A stretch of 16,040 bases of DNA from positions 1 to 16,040 of the forward strand of contig URYF01000033.1 in the NCBI GenBank assembly GCA_900551965.1. Direction: 5' to 3'. Positions 6,139-14,023 of this stretch are shown piece by piece (position 1 is the first letter of the stretch; each line of letters starts with the position of its first letter). Made by a program: the position numbers and the translations under genes. The notes under the pieces were generated by a model, which was not told the origin of the DNA, did no database searches, and saw nothing but the letters and a program-made list of their open reading frames with translations. This stretch comes from an uncultured bacterium (lineage in GTDB: Bacteria > Cyanobacteriota > Vampirovibrionia > Gastranaerophilales > Gastranaerophilaceae).

Positions 6139-6762
6139 GTGCAAAATAGTATTATGATTTCACCGATTATAGGGAAAACTCCGGCAGACTATTTAAAAGG
6201 TTTAAATAAGTTGGCTAATATTAGCTGCCCTAATGCAAAAGCTCTGATGAATATCTCATTATGCAAACCTTCTGAGTTAAAATCGAATAAGGATTATATA
6301 ATTAAGAAAAATAAGGATATTGCAAATATTAGAAAGAATTTAAAGCTTCCAAAATCTAATGTTGAACGTATTTTTATATATTCACAAAATAGTGAATTGG
6401 CACAGGATTTGAGCAATTCAAAAAATATAAAACAGGCGGTTCAGGATTGGAAGAGCGGCAAAATAAAAGATAAAAACGGCAACCCTGCATTTAAGTTTGT
6501 TGTGACTGCAAATGATACAAAAGATTTAAAGCGAGCCATAAACGGTTGCACATTGACCGGTTTAAAAGAGCAGCCTGACGGTTCTGTTACCGGATATGTT
6601 TATGATGTTTATAACTTTGATTCAAAGTTTACCGAAATGAATGCCGGCAGTAAGGATTTAAGTTTTGTGAATAGTCTGGCTTGTAAATTGCAGCAGTTAG
6701 GATTTTTACATAATTATCAAATTCTTGTCCCTATAACGATAAAGTTTGATAAGAAAATCTAA
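6139..6762 (+). CDS. Orphan 207-residue protein
   Basis: I do not recognise this protein. GTG at 6139 is preferred over the in-frame ATG at 6154 because AAGGGGA (6124-6130) lies eight bases before the GTG and would be too far from the ATG. The N-terminal half is basic (many Lys-Asn pairs) and helical; the C-terminal half has alternating hydrophobic strands, with segments such as FKFVVTAND, GSVTGYVYDVYNF and YQILVPITIKF, suggesting a small alpha/beta domain. No signal peptide, membrane helix or catalytic motif is seen. It follows the 786-residue orphan on the same strand but with a possible terminator between, so it may be a separate unit. Its stop is one base from the stop of the convergent small membrane-protein gene. 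Confidence 0.75.
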   Translation: MQNSIMISPIIGKTPADYLKGLNKLANISCPNAKALMNISLCKPSELKSNKDYIIKKNKDIANIRKNLKLPKSNVERIFIYSQNSELAQDLSNSKNIKQAVQDWKSGKIKDKNGNPAFKFVVTANDTKDLKRAINGCTLTGLKEQPDGSVTGYVYDVYNFDSKFTEMNAGSKDLSFVNSLACKLQQLGFLHNYQILVPITIKFDKKI

Positions 6763-6763
6763 T

Positions 6764-7087
6764 TTATTTAGTTTTTTCAACGCCATTACTGTCTTTTAGG
6801 ATAAACGGTCTTACAAAAGCCCAGGTTCCGTACATTGAAGTCAGCGCCCCTGCAAAACTTAACGTTTTAGATAGTTTTGAATATTTATTTAGGAGCCCGC
6901 CGAGAGTAAGCAGTGTTGTGCCGGACATAATTCCGAGATATCCCTTGAAAATCGTTCTTGGAACAACAATGGTATCAGTCATGTCCGCAGAATTTTTTGT
7001 TCTGGCATGTATCTGGTCTAAAAATCCTTGTTTTTGTTCAGAAGAGCCAAAAGCAGCTGTATTTGTGTTTATTTTATTTATGCGCAT
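6764..7087 (-). CDS. Orphan small membrane protein with N-terminal MRIxxIN...FGS tag
   Basis: This 107-residue protein starts MRINKINTNTAAFGSSEQKQ, a tag resembling that of the 95-residue orphan at 2534-2821. Two hydrophobic segments follow, about residues 49-68 (glycine-rich) and 75-96, separated by a short basic loop, suggesting a helical hairpin in the membrane; a short polar tail ends it. I do not recognise a family. AAAGGAA lies about seven bases before the ATG. It is 50 bases downstream of the Y-family polymerase gene on the same strand with no obvious terminator or promoter between, so the two are probably co-transcribed, though any functional tie is unproven. It converges with the 207-residue orphan with a single base between stop codons. 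Confidence 0.7.
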   Translation of the reverse strand: MRINKINTNTAAFGSSEQKQGFLDQIHARTKNSADMTDTIVVPRTIFKGYLGIMSGTTLLTLGGLLNKYSKLSKTLSFAGALTSMYGTWAFVRPFILKDSNGVEKTK

Positions 7088-7137
7088 ATTTATTCCTTTT
7101 GATTATTATTAAAACTCAAAAAAATAATTTTTGCTGT

Positions 7138-8313
7138 CTATTTTTTCAAAAATCCTGTTTGAACAATATTTTTCCCAAATTTTGATTCAAGCTTGTCAAA
7201 GCATTGGGCAAGTTTTTTCTTTTTTGTTTCTTCTGTTGCATCAGCGTACAGTGAAAGCTGTTCAGCACCTTGTTCACCTATTTTTTCAAGAACAACTCCT
7301 GTACTTCTATATATAATTTGCGGGTTATAAATCTCTTTTAGCAGTTCGATTGCCGTATTTGATATTTCAAGTTCAAAGTCAGATGGAGCTATTAAATCTT
7401 TCTTTGTATAAAATACTTTAAAATCTTTTGTTCTCAACATTACACCGACTTGGAGACATTTTGTATTGTATGAACGCAGTTTTCTGCAAGATGTGTGAAT
7501 GTGTCTATTCAATTCGTTTTTAATGAAATTAAAGTCTGATGTGAATATGCCGAAAGCTCTTGTGTTTTGGATAGATTTCGGAACTCTTTCTTTGTTTGAA
7601 ACCATAGAAACCATTTCACCTAAAAGCTCATGGCGCATTTCTATTCCGTGGATACCTATTTTTGAATTGAGCCAACTGTCGGATTTTTCAACTAATTCTT
7701 GAGCTGTTAAAATCCCAAATTTTTTCAGATTTAGTGTTAATCTTCTGCCTATTCCCCATATTTCTTCAATATTAGTGTTTTTAAGTTCTTTTTGTATTTT
7801 TCTTTTACCTATCAGATAAACACCGCAGGTTGAAGATTTAGCTTTGTCAGATGCAAGCTTAGCCAGTGTTTTGCTAGTACTAACTCCAATTGATACAGGA
7901 ATATCCGCTTCTTTTAGCACTTTTTCTCTTAAATATATTGCAAGAGTTCTGTAATTCTTTTTGTAAAGCTTTTTGAGTCCTGTAAAATCAACAAAAGCTT
8001 CATCTACCGAATAGACCTGTACATAGGGGCTGAAGTCTTTTAATATCGACATAACTTGAGATGAAACCTGTGAATAATACTCATGATCAGCAGTTATATA
8101 GGTTACTTTAGAGTGATCTTTTTTTGCCATAAAAAACGGCTCACCCATTTTTACCCCTGCAATTTTAGCTTCTTGGGAGCGTGAGATTACGCAACCGTCG
8201 TTGTTGGATAATACGCATACGGCTTTCCCTTTTAATTCAGGGTTTCGTTTTTGTTCACACGATACAAAAAACGAATCACAATCCACGAGAGCTATAACTT
8301 TTTGCTTTTCCAT
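7138..8313 (-). CDS. umuC: Y-family translesion DNA polymerase, UmuC/ImpB type
   Basis: This 391-residue protein copies past damaged template bases with low fidelity. The palm begins ALVDCDSFFVSCE, giving catalytic Asp11 and the second acidic position Asp13, and YSVDEAFVDF supplies the remaining acidic residues (Asp104, Glu105). NNDGCVISRSQEAK (38-50) is the fingers segment typical of UmuC. The thumb has helix-hairpin-helix residues EIWGIGRRL (184-192), and a little-finger domain follows (about 245-345). QLSLY (352-356) is a likely sliding-clamp-binding peptide. The tail after it is short, so the full C-terminal extension of Escherichia coli UmuC (422 residues) is not present. No umuD-like gene is in the window, so a protease-processed partner, if any, is elsewhere. 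No LexA box was recognised. No ribosome binding site is seen, and the promoter suggests a leaderless message. Confidence 0.92.
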   Translation of the reverse strand: MEKQKVIALVDCDSFFVSCEQKRNPELKGKAVCVLSNNDGCVISRSQEAKIAGVKMGEPFFMAKKDHSKVTYITADHEYYSQVSSQVMSILKDFSPYVQVYSVDEAFVDFTGLKKLYKKNYRTLAIYLREKVLKEADIPVSIGVSTSKTLAKLASDKAKSSTCGVYLIGKRKIQKELKNTNIEEIWGIGRRLTLNLKKFGILTAQELVEKSDSWLNSKIGIHGIEMRHELLGEMVSMVSNKERVPKSIQNTRAFGIFTSDFNFIKNELNRHIHTSCRKLRSYNTKCLQVGVMLRTKDFKVFYTKKDLIAPSDFELEISNTAIELLKEIYNPQIIYRSTGVVLEKIGEQGAEQLSLYADATEETKKKKLAQCFDKLESKFGKNIVQTGFLKK

Positions 8314-8319
8314 AATATC

Positions 8320-8348
8320 AGTATCTGTTGAATTTTGATTTTCGTCAA
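8320..8348 (-). promoter_or_regulatory. Promoter of the Y-family polymerase gene, predicted leaderless
   Basis: On the minus strand TTGACG (8348-8343), a 17-base spacer and GATACT (8325-8320) form a plausible sigma-70-type promoter. Seven bases past the -10 is 8313, the A of the start codon. There is no Shine-Dalgarno site. The -35 matches consensus at five of six positions and the -10 at four of six. Confidence 0.5.
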
Positions 8349-8354
8349 TCGTTT

Positions 8355-8410
8355 ATTTGTAATAAAACTACAAAAACTAGCAAAAAATATCTTGATGTTT
8401 TTTTACAAAT
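8355..8410. promoter_or_regulatory. Inverted copies of ATTTGTAA flanking the region before the multi-GntR gene, candidate operator pair
   Basis: ATTTGTAA (8355-8362) and TTACAAAT (8403-8410) are perfect 8-base inverted copies 40 bases apart. A nearer inverted half, TACAAA at 8369-8374, pairs with TTTGTA (8356-8361) across 7 bases. The right copy lies between the -35 and -10 of the promoter for the four-winged-helix regulator, a fitting place for autorepression. The assignment is inferred, and A/T richness makes chance matches possible. Confidence 0.35.
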
Positions 8411-8420
8411 AGTATATTAT
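8392..8420 (+). promoter_or_regulatory. Promoter of the multi-GntR regulator gene
   Basis: TTGATG (8392-8397), a 17-base spacer and TATTAT (8415-8420) are present. The expected start near 8427 leaves a leader of about 18 bases, containing AGGTAGA (8433-8439) as a moderate ribosome binding site for the ATG at 8445. Confidence 0.55.
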
Positions 8421-8444
8421 TAAAACGAAAATAGGTAGAAATTT

Positions 8445-9602
8445 ATGAACTCAAAAGAAAATTATTTATTTCCGAAAAAATCGGAACTTGTAAAGATTGA
8501 TATTTCTGAAATTATGGCAGAACTTCCTGATTTAAAAAATATTGATGAATCGAAGTCTGTAGTTATCGGGAAATGGATTGCCGGTTGGATTAAAGAGTAT
8601 TTAGCCTCCGGTAAAATTGAGGAAAATAATATTCTGCCATCAAAGGCTGAGTTTGCTTATAAGCTCGGGGTGAGTATCGGTACGATGCAGAATGCTTTGA
8701 GATATATTGAAGATTTGGGTTATGTTGAGTCCAAACAATGTATCGGTACTTTAGTAAAAGATTACAAAAAGCAGTCTTCAACTTTGAGGAAATTGACTTC
8801 TAAACGTGATTTGGCTGTGGAATCAATAAAAAGATATATTCTAACAGACGGGTTTAAGGCCGGTTCTCAGCTGCCATCATCAAGAACCGTTGCAACAATT
8901 ATCGGATATTCAGTTAATACTACAAGACTTGCCCTGGAGGCACTTGCTGCAAAAAATATTATCTGTCATAGGTTTAAAAACGCAAAAGACAGTGGCTGGA
9001 CAGTTATGACTCTTGATTTTGAGGTTGAATCAACAGCTTCGCAGACTTCTGAAACCCTTGTAGATATGGTAGTAAAAGATTTAGAGAATTATATTATAAA
9101 TAACTTAAAAGTAGGAGATAGAATGCCTGCTCATGCTTCTTTGTCAAAAGCCTTAAAAGCTAGTTTAAAGACAGTGCATGATGCTTTAAAAGTATTGATA
9201 GACCGTGGAATTTTGTTAGCGCGCCGCGGTAGATATGGTACTACTGTTATCAAAATCCCGGGAGGTTCTGTTTCTGCTTACAAGTCGGAAACTTCTATTT
9301 TTGCACCGTTTTATCACTATGAGAAAACCCAAAATCAAATAAAGCGTATGATTGCGCAGGAGTACGAAATTGGTGATAAATTACCGTCTATATTAGAATT
9401 ATCAAAACATTTTGATTTAAGTCCTAACACGATAAGGAAAGCTTTTCATAACCTTGCAAAAGAAGGTTATTTAGTATTTTCACGCGGTCGTTACGGCGGA
9501 ACTTTTGTTATTGATATTCCGGAAATCGAATCACAAACCTTCAAATGGCTTGCGGTTAACCCTGCATTCGCTAAAGAATATCAGGATCTTGAAACAAATT
9601 AA
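8445..9602 (+). CDS. DNA-binding protein with four tandem GntR-type winged-helix domains
   Basis: This 385-residue protein consists almost entirely of four GntR-like winged helix-turn-helix units, at about residues 39-106, 121-190, 204-270 and 292-358. Each has the same order: a helix, a G-x-x-LP-S turn (ILPS 63-66, QLPS 142-145, RMPA 226-229, KLPS 312-315), a recognition helix with (S)-x-x-T-x-x-x-A-(L/F), and a wing; the wings of units 3 and 4 both read RGRYG. Ordinary GntR regulators have one such domain plus a ligand domain, and none is visible here. With four DNA-reading heads the protein could bridge or span several sites. It could be a transcription repressor, or a structural or centromere-like chromosome protein. 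It lies 88 bases upstream of smc on the same strand, but smc has its own promoter. Function is not established. Confidence 0.8.
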   Translation: MNSKENYLFPKKSELVKIDISEIMAELPDLKNIDESKSVVIGKWIAGWIKEYLASGKIEENNILPSKAEFAYKLGVSIGTMQNALRYIEDLGYVESKQCIGTLVKDYKKQSSTLRKLTSKRDLAVESIKRYILTDGFKAGSQLPSSRTVATIIGYSVNTTRLALEALAAKNIICHRFKNAKDSGWTVMTLDFEVESTASQTSETLVDMVVKDLENYIINNLKVGDRMPAHASLSKALKASLKTVHDALKVLIDRGILLARRGRYGTTVIKIPGGSVSAYKSETSIFAPFYHYEKTQNQIKRMIAQEYEIGDKLPSILELSKHFDLSPNTIRKAFHNLAKEGYLVFSRGRYGGTFVIDIPEIESQTFKWLAVNPAFAKEYQDLETN

Positions 9603-9631
9603 ACTGCGTTTGTAAATAATATTAAATACTT

Positions 9632-9661
9632 TTGACATGCCGGTGTTTTATCTGTCATAAT
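9632..9661 (+). promoter_or_regulatory. Promoter of the smc-scpA-scpB operon
   Basis: A perfect -35 TTGACA (9632-9637), an 18-base spacer and -10 CATAAT (9656-9661), preceded by TG at 9653-9654 as in extended -10 promoters, lie in the 88-base gap after the regulator gene. The expected start near 9668 gives a leader of about 23 bases. Only a weak ribosome binding site (GGGTAGA, 9681-9687) precedes the ATG at 9691. Confidence 0.65.
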
Positions 9662-9690
9662 GGTACAATACATTATACTTGGGTAGAATT

Positions 9691-12600
9691 ATGTACATAA
9701 AACAACTGGAAATAGATAATTTTAAATCGTTCGCGAATAAATCAGATATCCCATTATTAAAAGGGTTTACTACTGTATCAGGACCAAACGGATCAGGAAA
9801 AAGCAACATTATAGATAGTGTGATGTTTGCACTTGGTCTTCGTACAGGAAGCGCATTGCGTATTGAAAATCTTTCTGATTTCATCACAACATTTAACAAT
9901 AAAAATGAAGCTATGGTAAAGGTTATATTCGGAGATACCGGAGATAATCAGGAGCTTTCTGTTGCCAGAAGAATTAAAAAGACTAGTCAAGGGTTTGCAA
10001 GTACGTATTACCTCAATGATAAAATTGATACTTTAACTAATATCAGAAGTATTTTGGAGAAATATAATATTACCCCGAACAGCTATAACGTAATGATGCA
10101 GGGTGATGTTAACAGCATTGTAATGTGTTCATCTAAAGTTCGCCGCGGCATAATTGATGAAATCGCGGGGGTTGCAGATTTTGACAGACGTATAGATCAG
10201 GCAACCGGAGAATTAAAAACCGTTGAGCAGCGAGTTGAGGCGGCAGCATTAATCTTGTCAGAAGTTGAAAAAACTCTTGAACAACTAAAGGCAGAACGTG
10301 AGGTCGCATTAAAGTATAAAAAGCTTCAAGAGGAAAAATCAGGGCTTGAATCTCAAATCAGTACGGTTAAGTTTTTTGACTTGAAACGAAACCTTGAACT
10401 TGCGCATGAAAATATTCTCCAATCAAATAAGAAGCTAAAAGAGGAACAGTCTAATAAAAAAGATTTAGACGAGAAAATAAAACTTATTAATGAGAAATAT
10501 AAAGAACTTGACGAAAAGCTAAAAGAGCAAGGCGAAGAAGAGCGCAACCGCCTTAAAGATGCTCAGAGTGATTTATCAGCACGTATTCAGACAAAGAAAA
10601 ATGCTATAGATTATTCTGATACCCAAATTCAAAAAGGGCTTCAATCGGTTGAGAATGCTAAAAACGGTATTGAAACTTATAAAAAGAAAATTGAAGATGA
10701 AAGACTTAATATCAAGTTAGCTCACGATAAAATCGGTATTATTGAAACCCAATTAAAAGAGAAAAAAGACGAATTATCGAAAAAGTTGGCAGATATTTCG
10801 GGTTTAAGCTCTACTGCAGATAAGTATATTCAGGAAAGAAACGAAGTTTCCCGCAATTTGGACTCTTTAAAAGATAAAGACAATGAATTGTTAAAAGAGT
10901 CTTTACCAAAAGAAAATGATTTAAAAAATCTAAAAAAAGAAATAGAAGAAGCTAAGACATTTATAGAACAAGCCGAAAATGCGAAAGCTAATTTTGGTGA
11001 CGATAAATCCTTAAAAGAACTTGAGGTTAATAATCTAAAAAAAGAGATGGATGAATTAAAAGAAATTCAGACCAAAACTATGCAGCAGCTCGATGATGCT
11101 AAAACTGCCATTGAGGATTATGATCATGATGTCAGGGCAGCTTATCGTAAATTTTCTGATATGGAAGCTCAAAGACGTGCAATGTCATCATCAGGTTCAA
11201 GTATCCCTATAACGACTGTTATGAACGCTAATCTTGAAGGGGTTCATGCTCCATTGATGCAGTTAGGGACAGTTGATGAAGAGTATTCACTAGCATTGGA
11301 TATCGCTTTTGGCGGAAGATTGGCGCATATTGTTGTCGATGATACTCATGCTGCTTATGTTGCTATGGAATTGCTTAATTCTTCAAGAGCCGGCAGAGCC
11401 ACTTTTATTCCTTTGAATAAGGTTAAAAAAGCTCCCGGAAGACTTCAATTACCAAAAAATCGCGGGGTAATCGATTTTGCTATAAATCTTGTAGATTTTG
11501 ATGATATTTATCTTGACGCATTTTTCTACGCGGTTGGCGATACTTTGATAGTGGAAGATGCTGAGGCTGCTGAGCAGTTGATGGGCAAATATCGTATGGT
11601 AACCTTAGATGGTAAGTTATATGAAAAATCTTCAGCAATTACAGGCGGCTATGTCAAAAAGTCAATTTTCGGATTCGGACAAAATGACGATAAAGAGCTT
11701 GAAAATGCTAAAGCTAAGTTAGATGAATTGCAGAAGAAATATGATGAAGCCGTAGCTAATAAAAAAGCTCTTGAAGAAAAACTTGATAAAATCAGAGTTA
11801 CTTATTCTTCATCTTCAACAGAGTATTCAAAAGCCAAAATTGAGCTTTCTAATATGACATCCCAGTTTGAAAGCAGTCAAAATCTTCTGGAATCAAAGAA
11901 GACTTTTGTTGCTGAAAACGAACCTCAGATTGAAAAACTAAATTCTGAACTTGATAAAATTGAAGCAAAACGTGTTGATTTATCTGACAAGATTCAGCAA
12001 GCACAGGATAAACTCGCTGAACTTGACAGTCTTTTAAATGACAAAGATTTAAAGGATTTGAAAGAGAAAACTCAAGGAATTGAAGATGAAATTCGTCACT
12101 TGAATAATAGCTTGATGAATGTTAATAACGAGATTAATGGGTATAACGGAACTATAAAATTCAATGAGCAGTTAATTATCTCTAAAGAAGACGATATTAA
12201 AAATATAACAAAGAATAATGAGTCTTTAGAAAAAGATAAAGAGACATATAAAGCAGAAATCATTCAATTAGAGGAACAATTAAATACCCTATCTGATAAA
12301 ATTGCTGTAATTGATGCAAAAATCGGAGAACTTGTGAAACAAAAAGAAGAAATTCATAAGAGTTTGGTTGATTTGCAGACAAGCAGCGCAGTAAAATCTT
12401 CTGAAATTGACCGGATTAATGAACAGATTGAATCGTTCAAATCCCGCCGCAGAGAACTTGAACCTCAGCTAAAAGAAGCTTCCGAGTTCTTGGAAAATTC
12501 AGGCGTAGATGTTGAAAAACTTGAGCCTGTTCAGATTTCTATTGATGAATTGAATGCTAAAATCCAACGTTTGGATAAGCGTATGCAGGAATTAGGGGAT

Positions 12601-13197
12601 GTTAATATGCGCGCGATTGTTTCTTATGAAGAAAAAGCCGCTAGAAAAGAAGAACTTGATACCCAGATTAAAACCCTTTCAACCGAGCGTCAGTCTATTT
12701 TAGATAAGATGAACGGGTTTGAACAGCAGAAAAAAGAAGCCTTTATGACTACTTTCACTGCTATTAATGAAAATTTCAAAGATATTTATCACCAATTGTC
12801 AGAAGGTGAAGGTCGTTTGATTTTGGAAAATGAAAGTGATCCGTTATCTGCCGGCATGACAATTGAGGCAAAACCTCGAGATAAAACCACAAATAATAAA
12901 TTAGGGGCTTTATCAGGCGGAGAAAAGGCCTTAACGGCACTTGCATTGGTATTTTCTATCCAGAAGTATCTTCCTGCACCGTTTTATGCTCTTGATGAGG
13001 TTGATGCAAGTTTAGATACTATGAACGTTGAACGAATTGCCGAAATGATTAAAAAGCAGTCTTCCGAAACACAATTCCTCGTTGTAAGCCACAGAAGACC
13101 AATGATTGAGGCTGCAAACAGAACAATCGGTGTTACCCAGAAAGAAAAGGGCAAAACAAAAGTTACAGGTGTAAAATTAAGAGATGACGATGAATAA
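9691..13197 (+). CDS. smc: Chromosome segregation ATPase SMC (condensin core)
   Basis: This 1168-residue protein has the full SMC layout. The N-terminal ATPase lobe starts MYIKQLEIDNFKSF with Walker A GPNGSGKS (31-38). A first coiled coil (about 165-500), a hinge (about 515-650, with glycine-rich segments such as FGGRLAHIVVDD and the TGGYVKKS end) and a second coiled coil (about 660-1020) follow. The C-terminal lobe has the ABC signature LSGGEK (1074-1079) and Walker B YALDEVDAS with Asp1102 and Glu1103. It dimerises through the hinge and, with ScpA and ScpB, extrudes DNA loops to compact and segregate the chromosome. The ATG at 9691 is preferred over the TTG at 9679 because SMC proteins begin at this motif. 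Its last eight bases overlap scpA. Having smc directly joined to scpA and scpB is less common than the separate arrangement of many bacteria. Confidence 0.97.
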   Translation: MYIKQLEIDNFKSFANKSDIPLLKGFTTVSGPNGSGKSNIIDSVMFALGLRTGSALRIENLSDFITTFNNKNEAMVKVIFGDTGDNQELSVARRIKKTSQGFASTYYLNDKIDTLTNIRSILEKYNITPNSYNVMMQGDVNSIVMCSSKVRRGIIDEIAGVADFDRRIDQATGELKTVEQRVEAAALILSEVEKTLEQLKAEREVALKYKKLQEEKSGLESQISTVKFFDLKRNLELAHENILQSNKKLKEEQSNKKDLDEKIKLINEKYKELDEKLKEQGEEERNRLKDAQSDLSARIQTKKNAIDYSDTQIQKGLQSVENAKNGIETYKKKIEDERLNIKLAHDKIGIIETQLKEKKDELSKKLADISGLSSTADKYIQERNEVSRNLDSLKDKDNELLKESLPKENDLKNLKKEIEEAKTFIEQAENAKANFGDDKSLKELEVNNLKKEMDELKEIQTKTMQQLDDAKTAIEDYDHDVRAAYRKFSDMEAQRRAMSSSGSSIPITTVMNANLEGVHAPLMQLGTVDEEYSLALDIAFGGRLAHIVVDDTHAAYVAMELLNSSRAGRATFIPLNKVKKAPGRLQLPKNRGVIDFAINLVDFDDIYLDAFFYAVGDTLIVEDAEAAEQLMGKYRMVTLDGKLYEKSSAITGGYVKKSIFGFGQNDDKELENAKAKLDELQKKYDEAVANKKALEEKLDKIRVTYSSSSTEYSKAKIELSNMTSQFESSQNLLESKKTFVAENEPQIEKLNSELDKIEAKRVDLSDKIQQAQDKLAELDSLLNDKDLKDLKEKTQGIEDEIRHLNNSLMNVNNEINGYNGTIKFNEQLIISKEDDIKNITKNNESLEKDKETYKAEIIQLEEQLNTLSDKIAVIDAKIGELVKQKEEIHKSLVDLQTSSAVKSSEIDRINEQIESFKSRRRELEPQLKEASEFLENSGVDVEKLEPVQISIDELNAKIQRLDKRMQELGDVNMRAIVSYEEKAARKEELDTQIKTLSTERQSILDKMNGFEQQKKEAFMTTFTAINENFKDIYHQLSEGEGRLILENESDPLSAGMTIEAKPRDKTTNNKLGALSGGEKALTALALVFSIQKYLPAPFYALDEVDASLDTMNVERIAEMIKKQSSETQFLVVSHRRPMIEAANRTIGVTQKEKGKTKVTGVKLRDDDE

Positions 13198-14023
13198 TAA
13201 TCTTATAAATGCGCAGGATTTGGAATCCTCAATATACGGAAAATCCGGAGAATTTGATGCCAATGACGGTATCGGAATCCTTGTTGATATGGCAAAACAG
13301 GGTAAGATTGATCCGTGGAATATTGATATTCTTGATGTTACGGAAAAATATCTTCAAAGAATGATTGAATTAAAGTCGCTGAATTTGCGTGTTGCGAGCC
13401 GTACATTGCTGTTTGCATCTATTTTATGCAGATTGCAGTCAAATGTTCTTGCTGGACTATCTTTAGAAGAGTTCCAGGACCAGCCTGAAGATAATGTTTT
13501 GTATGATGATGACGGGTTTATTGTTGAATATCCTGATGAAGGACAAGAGTTTATTCCGACAAGTAATGTTGTTAGTTTTGATGAAGCTCTACAAAGACGT
13601 ACAAGTATTCGCTTGAACCGTAACCGTGTTGTAACTTTGAAAGACTTGATTAAACAACTTGAATTTTATGAAAAACTTGAAAAACGAGCTTCAATGAAGA
13701 GTGCTCATGAGCGTGCAAAACGCCATGTCAGAAACTATTCAAGGCTCACTCCTGATGAAATCGTCTCAATGGCTCATGAAGAGTATATTGAAGAATCTGT
13801 TCTAAAATTGAAAGATAATTTAGAGCAAATTTTTGCGCATCAGGATAAAATTGAACTTAATGAGTTAACTATTTTAGGTATGGATAAAATCAGTGCGTAT
13901 CTTGCTTTGTTATTTTTAAGCAGAGATACAGATTATGAATTGGAGCAAAAAGAGTTTTATTCAGACCTGTATGTTGTAAAAGGCGGAGGAAAAGAAAATG
14001 CAGCAGTTGAAATCCAGAATTGA
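13190..14023 (+). CDS. scpA: Segregation and condensation protein A (kleisin)
   Basis: This 277-residue kleisin closes the SMC ring by binding the neck of one SMC head and the cap of the other, and carries ScpB on its middle part. The N-terminal domain shows the family block GILVDMAKQGKIDPWNIDI followed by a LTEKYLQ-like helix and the SRTLLFASILCRLQS helix. The middle is acidic and likely flexible (about 85-125), and the C-terminal winged helix (about 205-270) ends in SDLYVVKGG. Two ATGs, at 13184 and 13190, are in frame; 13190 is preferred because the weak GA-rich ribosome binding site (13179-13183) is correctly spaced from it. The gene overlaps smc by eight bases (ATGAATAA) and scpB by 26 bases, so translation is probably coupled. 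Confidence 0.93.
   Translation: MNNNLINAQDLESSIYGKSGEFDANDGIGILVDMAKQGKIDPWNIDILDVTEKYLQRMIELKSLNLRVASRTLLFASILCRLQSNVLAGLSLEEFQDQPEDNVLYDDDGFIVEYPDEGQEFIPTSNVVSFDEALQRRTSIRLNRNRVVTLKDLIKQLEFYEKLEKRASMKSAHERAKRHVRNYSRLTPDEIVSMAHEEYIEESVLKLKDNLEQIFAHQDKIELNELTILGMDKISAYLALLFLSRDTDYELEQKEFYSDLYVVKGGGKENAAVEIQN

Noticed and set aside
6918..7316. Plus-strand open frames opposite the small membrane protein and polymerase
   Set aside because: They are shadows of the minus-strand genes, low in complexity and without ribosome binding sites.
8314..8391. LexA (SOS) box before the translesion polymerase gene
   Set aside because: No match to the CGAAC-N4-GTTCG or CTGT-N8-ACAG type was found; the lineage's own LexA site is unknown to me.
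10353..10547. Minus-strand serine/phenylalanine-rich open frame inside smc
   Set aside because: It is the mirror of Lys/Glu-rich coiled-coil codons, a common artefact, with no ribosome binding site.
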